Of a stretch of 64,000 bases of DNA, positions 53,552 to 63,281 are shown in pieces. Where the stretch lies: the NCBI GenBank assembly GCA_900095095.1, contig FMBT01000292.1, positions 744,001 through 808,000 of the forward strand. Direction: 5' to 3'. The stretch is from Fragilariopsis cylindrus CCMP1102. Its lineage: Eukaryota > Bacillariophyta > Bacillariophyceae > Bacillariales > Bacillariaceae. Position 1 is the first letter of the stretch. Every line of letters begins with the position of its first letter. Under the pieces are notes generated by a model. The model worked only from the letters and a program-made list of their open reading frames with translations. It did not search any database and was not told where the DNA came from. A program made the translations under genes and the position numbers.

Positions 53552-55374
53552 TTATTCATCGTCACCAGGTGAAGATGATTCAACACCGAAAGAAAACACG
53601 GGCGCGCTTTGTAAAGGTTGGACTTGAACGTGATCTAATTGATCAACAGCCTCGGCATTATGATCTGTCCATAATAGTAACTTTGATTGTTGATTCTTGT
53701 GCAAGATACCCGTGAATTGATCAGTTATTTTTTGAACTCCCTCGTTCAAAAGCCAATCATTTTCTTGCATTGTCTGCAGAGAGGCTGATACCGTCTCAAG
53801 AGCCTCTACTTCCTTATCCAGACCCTTACTAGATTCGCATAGTTTTCTCTTTTGTTCTGTCGATAATTGTAGGATGTCTTGAAGCTCCCGGAACATTTCA
53901 TTTTCAACTTCATCGTTATTATCTTGGTTTTCTTCTCCTTGAGACGCAAGCATCGCTAGAAACTCTTGTTCACGTTGAGCTTCTTGCAGCATATTCACTT
54001 GTTGCATTTGTTGTTTCAAAATATCTTGTATGATCTCAGTGCGTTGTTCTGGAGTTAAAGTTTGCTGACCGCGCTCCATACCCAGTGCATCCAATAGAGC
54101 TTTATGGTCGTCAGTATCCTTCCCCCATTCATGAGCTTGAAGCTGTTTGAGAGTCTTTTCCAAAATACCTACCTCGGTTTCATAAGCATCAACCTACAAT
54201 GAAGCGGTAAAAAATCGCCAGACAATCCAAATAAATAGTATTGTTAGATAAAAACATTTTTGCTGCAATGCAACTATTTGACATAACATGTACACATATA
54301 TACATACATATTCACATTCATATTACTCACCAAATTCTTTTTTCGAAGACGACGCAATCGTGCTGAGGCACGGTTTCGGGCGAGCCGTTTCAATCGTTTC
54401 TCTTCTTCTGCCTCAGCTGTATACGTCGACATATCTGGCATACTCAATGATCGACCGGGTGCTTGCTTCATCATTTCTAAAGGCGGACGATTTACATTCA
54501 TCGCTGATGCTGCAGGAGGTGGGGCTGGAGCCACAGCCAAATGTGGATAAGTAGTACTGGTAGTACCGTGCGAATAATGTGTTTGGTGAACTGGAACTAC
54601 TAATTGTTGTTGTTGTTGTTGTTGTGTGGTCATAGGAGACTCGGTCGTCATATAGGACTGTTGATTTTGATGCTGCTGCTGCTGATGCTGTATAGGAGGT
54701 TGCATAAAAGGCTCTGCTGGTCCTGGGTAAGCAGAAGGTGGAGGAGGTGGAGGCATAGAAGAACTGAGAGGATCGGGAATCGCGGGCGTTATTGCTGCTG
54801 CTGCAGCTGTTATTGTCGTCTGGTTCTGAGGAGGTGGCGGATGGATCTGATGATCCAAATTATATTCTGTCGATTCTTCTTCAACAGGAGAAATACCAAT
54901 ACCAAGCTGAGAAGACGCCCGAACGAACTGTGAGCCTGAGCCAGTTGAAAAGTTAGGACAAGACGCTGCAGTTGGGATCTGCTGAGCAGCCATTCGAGCT
55001 GCTGCCTCCGCACCTTTCCGGTAGGCTTCCTGCAATGCTTTTGCATATTCTTCCGAATTATCTGGAAGATTAGTTCCTGCCGGTAAACTTGTCATCAGTT
55101 CTGGACCACTGGTTGTCCTGCGAGGTAATTGTTCGTGTAGCTGTTGCTGTTGCTGCTGTTGCTGCTGATATTGTTGCTGTGTTGGTTGCTGTGTTGGTTG
55201 CGGAGGCTGTTGTCCCTGATGATACGCCTGCGTCTGTGTCGTCGATGGGGCTGTTGCATATGATGGATATGCAACCATTGGTGGTGTCTGCCACTCACCT
55301 GCTAACGCTGTTTTTTTGTTTGCTGCGTAAATCTCTCTGCCAACAGCGCCATCTTTGTCATGATTGTCTGTCAT
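53552..55374 (-). CDS. bZIP transcription factor
   Basis: Two exons, 55374..54331 and 54193..53552, with a 137-nt intron (GTGAGT...TTGTAG, phase 0), give 561 residues. The intron sits inside the bZIP domain: the basic region RLARNRASARLRRLRKKNL ends exon 1 and the zipper VDAYETEVGILEKTLKQL begins exon 2. The signature N-x7-R (NRASARLRR) is intact. The N-terminal 300 residues are Gln-, Pro- and Thr-rich (poly-Gln, poly-Pro), typical activation or low-complexity sequence. After the zipper there is a helical region (ILKQQMQQVNMLQEAQ, then MLASQGEENQ and LQDILQLSTEQKRKL) and an acidic end. It is a sequence-specific DNA-binding dimer; target genes are unknown. Confidence 0.9.
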
Positions 55375-57071
55375 TGTAGATGCTTCGTTATTGTGATAAA
55401 GATATTATTGAACGGAATAGCGTAATAGTATCAGCCATTCGCAAAAGGAAGAGTAGATGTTTCTGTTTATGTTTCTGTTTCTCTTAAAGATTGGGTAGCT
55501 ATTACAATCAAAACAAAGGTGTCTCCACACTTTATCATATACAGTATGGTTGCAATAGTAACGGTTAGATGTTAATGATTGACCACTTCGCTCTCTTTAT
55601 ATCGCCATCGTCATTCTCACAAAGATTTATTTGATACTGAAGAACGCTAACAAAAAGGGTCCAATGAAAAGAGGAGTTCTGTTCTAAAGCAGCCAACGAT
55701 CATAAAAGTTTTGAACACGTAAAAGTAGGTGTTCGTCGCGTTCGAACGTAATGACGCGCGCTTACAAGCTTTAGCGCGACTCGACTCGACTCCTCTCGAC
55801 GATAAAAATCGACATCATCAAAGACGAAATGAAACAATGTATAAACATAATAATAATATTATTATTATTATGTAGTTGTTTACGATTATGATCTCCCAAG
55901 AAGGTTTAGTAACAATAAACACATCATACAATCAATCTAATGAAAGTTTTTGGTGTGATATTCTCGGAGCATAATGCACACAGTAAGTCCTAAACTAATA
56001 ATTAGTTTTACTCCTGTTACCTGTATCGGTAGGTAGGGTGATGTGTAACTATTGCAAATGCAAATGCAAAAGATGGTGACATTCTTGATCATCTGCCATG
56101 CCCTGTCTCTAGATACTCATAGTTAGCTAGGGATAGGTTCTGGTGTAAGAATGTAATTATGATCCATTAGATTAGGTTAGAATTAGCAATGATATCGTCT
56201 ATTCATTAGTGAATAGAACAGTACGTGACTGATCCCAGTCCCGGGCCACGGCATCATCATCATTACCATACAAAACATGCATTACCAAACACATATTATG
56301 GCCATTTCACACTGTTCTGAAATAGTATAGCTTTAGCTTCCCTCTCTCCGCTCCTGATACCATCCCATACTACGCATACTATACCATCCCATACACTATG
56401 CATACTATACTCTCTGAAAAATGTTATTTTCTTGTTCTACTCTATGTAATGCATGCGCTAGCTTTTGCACAAACTAAACAATGATAAAATGTGTAACACA
56501 GCAAAAAACTAGCTACTTGCTAGGAGTTTTATTATCCATGGTGTGCTGGAAGAATATATTACAGTAGCTTGTTATGTTGTATTGCACAATTATTAATTAT
56601 GTATTAAAAAAATTAAAAAACCGACTTGACTTGACTCGACTCACTCGACTGGACCTACATGTGTAAAAATGTAAAAATAAATGACATTAATAACCACGAT
56701 TGGCATTAAATAATAGCGATGGATCTTCATTCTTTTTTTAGCGATTTGGGCAGGCCAACTCTAATCTGCAAACGGACAACTACGGTGTGTATTGATTTTC
56801 TTTACTTTCAATGGCACGTAATTGGTTGATAATCGGGGGCGCTCACTTTTTTCACGCTAATTCTTAAGTAAAAGAAAACGGAATTTCATTGTCTAAATTG
56901 ATTACACGCACAACTTCTAGTATTCAATAATTATTCTTTCGGAACATAAGAATAATTAATTTCACAACGCACATCTCCATTATCATCATTGCTCAGCACA
57001 AAACTGTACTCTCTACTTTTAAATCAATTGTCTTTAGTTTAATCTACAACAAATAATAGAATACAGACACA
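55375..57071. promoter_or_regulatory. 1.7-kb divergent intergenic region
   Basis: It lies between the bZIP gene (minus) and the armadillo gene (plus). It has TACAGTA at 55540 and 56560, an ATTATT run near 55850-55870 and CGACTC repeats near 55775-55800 and 56635-56650. No gene, tRNA or domain was recognised. A regulatory role is inferred only from its size and position. Confidence 0.4.
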
Positions 57072-58945
57072 ATGTAAGAATCGTTCTTGTGTATTACTTC
57101 TGGTTAATTGCATAGCTGGATGTGTTCTTTTCAAGATTCGGCGATGTCGAATCTGAAATCGTGTCGACAGATTTAATTCTCACGTTGGTCTCTTTTTTTT
57201 ATTTTAATTATAAATCAATTTGATCATTTAAACTCCTATCACTTTGGGGAACGAACACAATAATTTTATTTTCCTTGATTGCTGCTGAATTTATAATTAT
57301 TTTTTAAAGGGTTTCATTTCGCCGTAAAAAGAGTAAAGATGAAGGCAAGAAGGAAGAAAAGGGAGGGAAAGCCTCCACACCAAAGGAAGAAAAGCCTTCA
57401 AAGGGTGCTCCTGCCAAGCCACCTACTCTCGATGACATTCCGGACCTCATCGAAACTATGCTCAACTCCAAGGGTGAGAAGAGTGCTGCCGCAACTAAAC
57501 GTGTATACGAATTATGTGATGTCGGACACAAGCAAAACCGTGTCCCAATGGTTTGCAGTGGAAAATATGATGTATTAACTCCATTAGCACAGTGTTTGAC
57601 CCAGGAAAGTGGAGATGGACGTCATCTTGCTTGTCTTGCATTGAATAATCTTTCAATTCCTACAGAGAACAAACGTGTTATGGCTCTTGGACCTGCATCG
57701 AAGGATGTAATTGGAGGATTATGTAAAGTCATCGCTGAAGACAAGCAGGAATCCTATTTGTGTTGCATCTGTCTCATGAATCTTTCCTTCTTGGAAGCTA
57801 GCATTACGACCATCTTGCAACACTCACCTAGTATGGAAAAGGAAATCTCACCTCTTGACAACCCGAGCTCACTTCTTCGTGTTTTAGAAAAACTCCTTAC
57901 TAACTCCCCTGCTGCCCCCAAGGCTAGCAGTGGCAAATCAGAGGGAGTCCGTTGGGCTTGTGGTTTGATTAAAAATCTTGCAAAGAGCGAGGAAAATGCT
58001 GCTTTGATTGGACAGACTGAAATTCCTAAGTGTGTTGTTGAAAATATCCGTGCCGCATCTGCCCCTCCATCCCGATGGACGTCCAATTCGTTGGAAGACT
58101 TTTCTCTCTTTGTTATTTTGAATCTTGCCCAGTGGCCACAATCACGTGAGGCTCTTATCAATGCCGGTGCCGTGGATGTCATCACACCTATCATGGCCGA
58201 AGGTGATCTTCAAGGACTCAAAGCAACCATGGCTTGTGCCTTCCTCGATGCTCCTTGGGCTGCCTTCCCTGACGGAGGAAATCCTGCTGCCAAATCTGTT
58301 TCCGAACTTATGACCAACATCGTCGAAAAGAAAGGAAAAGATGGACAATACGCGTACGGTGTCTTCAAGCTTTACACCGCCACCAAGGCTTACGCTGATC
58401 TTTCTAAGGCTGCCGGAAAGGCTGACTCTGAAATGGGTGGAGAAGCCAACACGAAGGTCCTTGCCGTTCCTTCAGCTGTTGCATTAAACTTCCAAATCGT
58501 TTCCGACCTCGTCTTGTCGGCTATGGATGATACTGAAGGTGGTTCAAAGTACGTCCCAGATGCGATGTCAGCCGAACATGCAGTCGGTGCCATTGAAGCT
58601 ATGTTACCAGCCATTCTTCAGGCAGGAGATCCTCCACGCAAATCTGCTCAAAGCGATAAGGCATGTGGTGAAGTAAGCCAAATGCTCTTAACATACGCAG
58701 ATATTTCTGGAACTTCTCCTGAAGCCAAAGCAAGCGCAAGAGCAGCTGCCGGACAAATTAGCGGTGGAGCTGGATCTGCCCGACCGATCCTTGAAATTTC
58801 TCATGATTTATGGACTCAATATCGTAAGAGAGAAGGGCAACCTCTTGATCAATTCATCTCAGAGAAGGGTGTAGAAGTTGACGAATCAGGACCATTGGAT
58901 TTCTTGCCATGTGCTAACGCAGACTCGAGCTGCGTTATTGCTTAG
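57072..58945 (+). CDS. Armadillo-repeat protein with C-terminal CaaX box
   Basis: Proposed exons 57072..57073 and 57310..58945 with a 236-nt intron (GTAAGA...TTAAAG) inside the start codon: AT in exon 1 and G in exon 2, giving about 545 residues beginning MVSFRRKKSKD. The body is a chain of helical armadillo-like repeats, for example LACLALNNLSIPTENK, CLMNLSFLEAS, ACGLIKNLAKSEENAALIG and FVILNLAQWPQSREALINAG. The protein ends SSCVIA, a CaaX prenylation signal of the farnesyl type. The N-terminus is Lys-rich. Codons are more GC-ending than in neighbours, suggesting high expression. Membrane attachment through the lipid is likely. The start-codon intron is inferred from the absence of any other in-frame Met near the exon start. 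Confidence 0.72.
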
Positions 58946-59599
58946 ATTTGATTTGATTTGATTTGATTTGATTTGATCTGATTTTTATAGTAGAGGAGCA
59001 ACACAAATATCTGTTTATTATACCGCCTCAGTACTCTCTCACAACTTAACGAACGCACAGGAAAATACACCGGCAAACAGATACATTATTATACTATATT
59101 ATATATATATTATTGAAAAAAGTAAAAAAATTGTATTTTGATTAATTATAGGAAAAGAAAAAATATATACATTGCATAACTAAACTACTAAATTTCGCAT
59201 ATTAGAAAAGAACAGATAAGCACATATGGTTGCTTCTATTCTACTACTAGTAGTAGAAGTAATACGCGTTGAGTAGAGTAGAAATACTACGCCACCTGCC
59301 GCCTCTATCTTCTCCCTCACAACTATAACAAACGATCGCACCCAAAAAAATACGCCGACAAACAGATATACTAGCTAGTACTGTTATTATAGAAAATATT
59401 AAGTCAATATTTTCACTAATTTTAGGAAAAGAAAAGCATGATTGATGCATTCATTGCGTGAAGCTCATAAACACTCTCAGATTAATTAATATTAATAGAA
59501 AAAATAACTTATTTCTAGTACGTTTAAGTTTAGTTCTAATTCTTGGTATATGTGTCCTATAATTTTAGCATTATTATTGGGTTGCATCTATCTATCTAT
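58946..59599. other. Intergenic region with duplicated segments and GATTT repeats
   Basis: A GATTT pentamer array begins right after the armadillo stop at 58946-58978. Two diverged copies of a 65-75 nt segment lie at about 59021-59084 and 59298-59371. A CTAT repeat near 59586-59603 overlaps the BioF stop. No gene is supported. Confidence 0.6.
59021..59371. repeat. Diverged direct repeat pair in 3' region
   Basis: Copy A (59021-59084) and copy B (59298-59371) share CCGCCTC, CTCTC/CTCCCTCACAAC and CG(A/G)CAAACAGATA. Both are followed after 60-80 nt by a TAGGAAAAGAAAA tail. The spacing is about 280 nt. It looks like an old local duplication. Confidence 0.6.
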
Positions 59600-61075
59600 C
59601 TATAACCGAGATAACACATCTACATTGTTACTTGTTTTGTCTACGATGATTCCCATCTCAAAAAGAGTCGATTTTATCAGGTTGATCAAGTTTATCACTT
59701 GATTTTCCGTATTATGCGAATGCAATACAATACGAACTCGTTCTTGTCCCTTTGGAACAGTAGGAGAACGAATAGGATATAACCGAATCGATCTTTTTGA
59801 CTTGATGAATAATGTATTGCAAAACATCACACATCGAGTATTCCCGGGAATAATTAGAGCATGAATAGGTGATTCAGATGGTACTAATGATATCGGCGGC
59901 GGTTGTGATGATCCAATTAGGTTATAATCGAATTGGTACAAAATATGTTGGAAGAAAAGCTTTCGAAAGAGTTTCACTAGATCATGCACTTTCCTCCGAA
60001 GCTTTTTTCCATATGTACTACTTGTCATACTTTCGTAGGAACAATTAATGCATACCAGAGAATGCAATGGAAGGGAAGTCGAGTATATGATAGGATACGC
60101 GTAGTTGTACAGGAACTCCTTCACGCGTAATGAGCCGCAAATAACTGCACCGTGACAACCAGCAGCCTTTCCAAACGTATGGACAGAGCACAATAGAGAT
60201 GGATGGTTCTCTAACCGGTATTCTTCTAACAATCCAAGTCCATTTTCTCCCAATACTCCTAGTCCATGTGCCTCATCAACGATGACGCATGCATTATGCG
60301 CTAATGCCATATCAAGAATTTCTTTCAGCGGCGCTGAGTCACCGTCCATGCTATAAATACTCTCCACGACAATAATGGTCGGTTTTTTGTTTGCTGATGT
60401 TGATGTTGAGCCCAGTGTGTTCTGTTGCTCTTCTGCAGACAATATTCTTTTTAAATCCTGAAGGTTGCTATGTCGAAACTTCCGAAGCGTACATCCTCTA
60501 CTAAGTCTGATCCCCATTTGAATACTGTTGTGACAAAGATCGTCCATAATTATTGTCGAATTCAGCGAAAAGCATGACATAACAGACAAGTTTGCATCAT
60601 ATCCACTATTACAAAGTAGTGCTGATTCCCTTTTGTGTAACTTTGCCAGTCTACTTTCTAAATCTAACGCGTATTTGCTCGCTCCTGTGAGTAAGCGACT
60701 TCCCGTAGATCCTAATAATCGGAGAGGCAATTTTTGGTAAACATCATCCACCATTTGTTGTTGTTGCACGCTTTGCGCTAAGCCCAGATAGTCATTACTT
60801 GAGAAATCGATGATAGCACTTCTACTTGCTGATGTATTAGATTTTTCACCAAAATAGGTTGTTAGTTGACGTAATGATCCATTTTCTCGACGACGATCTA
60901 GGGCTGGACTGATATGACGATTTTCAAATATTTCAACCGGCGACGATATCGATACGATTTCTTCGGAATTAATTATATTGGTACTTGTATCACCACCGCC
61001 TTCGTTCACCGGCGACGATCCTGTTTTTTGTCTGTTGCTATCATCGTTCCTATCATCTTGTCCGGTACTCATCAC
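59600..61075 (-). CDS. BIOF: 8-amino-7-oxononanoate synthase (BioF) with peroxisomal signal
   Basis: 491 residues, single exon. The PLP-dependent alpha-oxoamine synthase fold is clear: IDFSSNDYLGLAQS, LGSTGSRLLTGAS, LLCNSGYDANLSVM, VVESIYSMDGD, VIVDEAHGLGVLG, the PLP-Lys motif HTFGKAAGCHGA, YSTSLPLHSL and RSPTVPKGQERVRIVL. The TFGK and YSTS-P patterns favour BioF over ALAS or KBL. BioF joins pimeloyl thioester and alanine in biotin synthesis. The protein ends SRL, a type 1 peroxisomal signal, in line with peroxisomal BioF of plants and fungi. Insertions of Ser and Pro occur (near 220 and 385). The first ATG of the frame is used; no plastid signal is visible. Confidence 0.9.
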   Translation of the reverse strand: MMSTGQDDRNDDSNRQKTGSSPVNEGGGDTSTNIINSEEIVSISSPVEIFENRHISPALDRRRENGSLRQLTTYFGEKSNTSASRSAIIDFSSNDYLGLAQSVQQQQMVDDVYQKLPLRLLGSTGSRLLTGASKYALDLESRLAKLHKRESALLCNSGYDANLSVMSCFSLNSTIIMDDLCHNSIQMGIRLSRGCTLRKFRHSNLQDLKRILSAEEQQNTLGSTSTSANKKPTIIVVESIYSMDGDSAPLKEILDMALAHNACVIVDEAHGLGVLGENGLGLLEEYRLENHPSLLCSVHTFGKAAGCHGAVICGSLRVKEFLYNYAYPIIYSTSLPLHSLVCINCSYESMTSSTYGKKLRRKVHDLVKLFRKLFFQHILYQFDYNLIGSSQPPPISLVPSESPIHALIIPGNTRCVMFCNTLFIKSKRSIRLYPIRSPTVPKGQERVRIVLHSHNTENQVINLINLIKSTLFEMGIIVDKTSNNVDVLSRL

Positions 61076-61633
61076 AGCATGTGATTACGATTCTAAGAAA
61101 ATTCTGAGCACGTAATCGCATTGCAGTCTACAAGTAAGTTGAAAGTACAATATGTTGTGTTTGTTATTGTGTTGTTTATTTTTTATTGATTGTTGATTGT
61201 TCTCATATTCATCCCTATGCGTCATCCTCGCGCGCAAAATTGACACGAGAAAAAAACGTGATAAATTATAGTACGTACGTATGTACGTACGCACAACTGT
61301 CAAAAGTGTCGAATCAATCGAATCAATCACGCCAAAGTATGTTTTCAGATTTTTCGGAGAAGGCGCACCTCATCCGTTGTAAAAAATCTTCTCTCTATCT
61401 AAATCTAATCGGCCTATCTATTATCTCTTATACGCTACAATTTGTACAGTAGATAGGATACTAGTCGTAAATGAGGCAGCCAAGTAGGAACCCAGTAATG
61501 ATTAATTAATAAGCGTTCGCAGTCGATTAAAACCAATTGCATCAAATTCTTACTGTCTCATCTGTCACATTATCACATACCCGCTAACTATCAATACCAG
61601 CAGTATAAAGAATAATAGTCGCACATCGTTATC
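61076..61633. promoter_or_regulatory. Divergent region between BioF and SASA esterase
   Basis: A GTAC-rich near-palindrome (GTACGTACGTATGTACGTAC) is at 61271-61290 and TACAGTA at 61445, 189 nt before the esterase. Short frames here are ignored. Confidence 0.4.
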
Positions 61634-63088
61634 ATGGGTGAGAACGGTAATAATGACGACTATGATTGGTTTTCGTTGAAGGAAAATGGGAAATATGATC
61701 ACGATTTTTCAATAGAGGATTTGGAAGACGATGATACAACAGTTGAAATGGCCCTATCTGATATCGACGGCATTCATAGTTTGAAGAAACATCCACAAGT
61801 TACGCGTTTGCAACACGAAAAGAAGGTGGCATTGTATGTAGCTTTGGGGTTTCTTGTTGCGATTGGGTTGGGGTTGATCCCCCTTAGTTGGAAGAACAAA
61901 CAACACAACGATGAAGAAGATGCATTCGTTGGGAATGCATTGAAATTACTCGGAGAAAATCATCATATGATATCATGTTCTGGAAATAATAGTGAAAAGA
62001 TATCACTAGATGAGTGGCTCGATCAAGATATGCAAGATATTGCTACACTTTGTGATCCAGAGTTTCACGGACAAAGTAAAAAAGCAGCTCCTTCTGAAAC
62101 AACACACGTCAAGGTCTTCATTATGATGGGAGAATCTAATATGGTTGGAGCGGGCTTAGTCCATGGTGACGTGGACGGAACGTTGGAATACACTGTGTCT
62201 AAAAAGAAAAGATTTGCTCATTTAATCGACAATCACGACGAAAATAATAACATAAGCAATAATGGTGAAATACTTTGGAATACGAGAGATGACGTCCGTT
62301 ATGTTGCTGTACGAGATGACTTCCAGGTATACGAAGATAGATGGTTATCTGTAGATAACGAACGAAATTACTTTGGTATAGAACAACAATTCGGCTATGT
62401 GATGGGAGAGATGCTCAACGAACCTGTTCTGATAATTAAGAGTGCTTCAGGTAGAAACACATTAGGTGGTGATATCTTACCCCCAAGATCAAGGCAGTAC
62501 GAGAAGGATGGATTTGTTTATCCAGGATATGGAGAATCGCCACAGCGATGGCGGAACGGTGAATATCCTATCGAAAATAATTGGCAAGCTGGTATGATGT
62601 ACGATGAATCTGTTGCAAATATAAGAAAAGTTCTACACAACATCAATAAATATTATCCTGGAGCAAGTACCTATGAGATTTCAGGGTTTGTTTGGTGGCA
62701 GGGAAATTCTGATAGAAGAATAGACGCCTACGTGGAAAAGTATGAAGAAAATTTAACCCGTTTAATCCAATCTTTACAATTTGATTTTCGCTCACCTGAT
62801 GCAAAATTTGTTACAGCAACTCTTGGTCAAAACGGATATGATATGAATGGTAATACCAAACTTATATTTGATTCTCAAATGAATATTTCATCACATGAGA
62901 ATTATCCTGGTTTTACTGGTAGTGTTGCAACGGTCGATACTCGTTCGTCGTGGAGAGGTCCATTCCAGCCTGGACATATTGATGACCATGAATACAAAGA
63001 TGGTCCACATTATGGTAATAATGCAGAAACATTTTTAGAGGTTGGTAACGCTGTGGGATTAGCCATGGCACGACTTCTACTAGAGTAA
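61634..63088 (+). CDS. Membrane-anchored SASA-type carbohydrate acetylesterase
   Basis: 484 residues, single exon. An acidic cytosolic N-terminus of about 60 residues is followed by one membrane segment (VALYVALGFLVAIGLGLIPL), so it is likely type II in the secretory system. The catalytic domain starts at VFIMMGESNMVGAG (SGNH Ser in GESNM, usual form GQSNM), then GFVWWQGNSDRR and the final KDGPHYGNNAETFLEVG, whose Asp and His complete the triad. This SASA domain is shared by sialate O-acetylesterases and plant or bacterial carbohydrate acetylesterases. It probably deacetylates polysaccharide or glycan in the lumen. GxSxM-like and WWQG motifs are intact. Confidence 0.9.
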   Translation: MGENGNNDDYDWFSLKENGKYDHDFSIEDLEDDDTTVEMALSDIDGIHSLKKHPQVTRLQHEKKVALYVALGFLVAIGLGLIPLSWKNKQHNDEEDAFVGNALKLLGENHHMISCSGNNSEKISLDEWLDQDMQDIATLCDPEFHGQSKKAAPSETTHVKVFIMMGESNMVGAGLVHGDVDGTLEYTVSKKKRFAHLIDNHDENNNISNNGEILWNTRDDVRYVAVRDDFQVYEDRWLSVDNERNYFGIEQQFGYVMGEMLNEPVLIIKSASGRNTLGGDILPPRSRQYEKDGFVYPGYGESPQRWRNGEYPIENNWQAGMMYDESVANIRKVLHNINKYYPGASTYEISGFVWWQGNSDRRIDAYVEKYEENLTRLIQSLQFDFRSPDAKFVTATLGQNGYDMNGNTKLIFDSQMNISSHENYPGFTGSVATVDTRSSWRGPFQPGHIDDHEYKDGPHYGNNAETFLEVGNAVGLAMARLLLE

Positions 63089-63281
63089 CAGGATCATTTT
63101 TACTCGTTTCTTTACAAACGAAAAAAGTGTTAACCAAAAAGTATTTGAATAGATTAATTGTAAAAGTAATATAATAATGATAATAATACTTAAGACAAAC
63201 TAACTACTGAATTGAGTACAGTATGTATGTACTATATTGGTATTATTTTTTGACAAATTAACTCTACTTTCCTTTTCTTTC

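Noticed and set aside
54604-54933. Leu/Arg-rich frame opposite the bZIP gene
   Set aside because: Antisense shadow of the poly-Gln and poly-Pro coding sequence.
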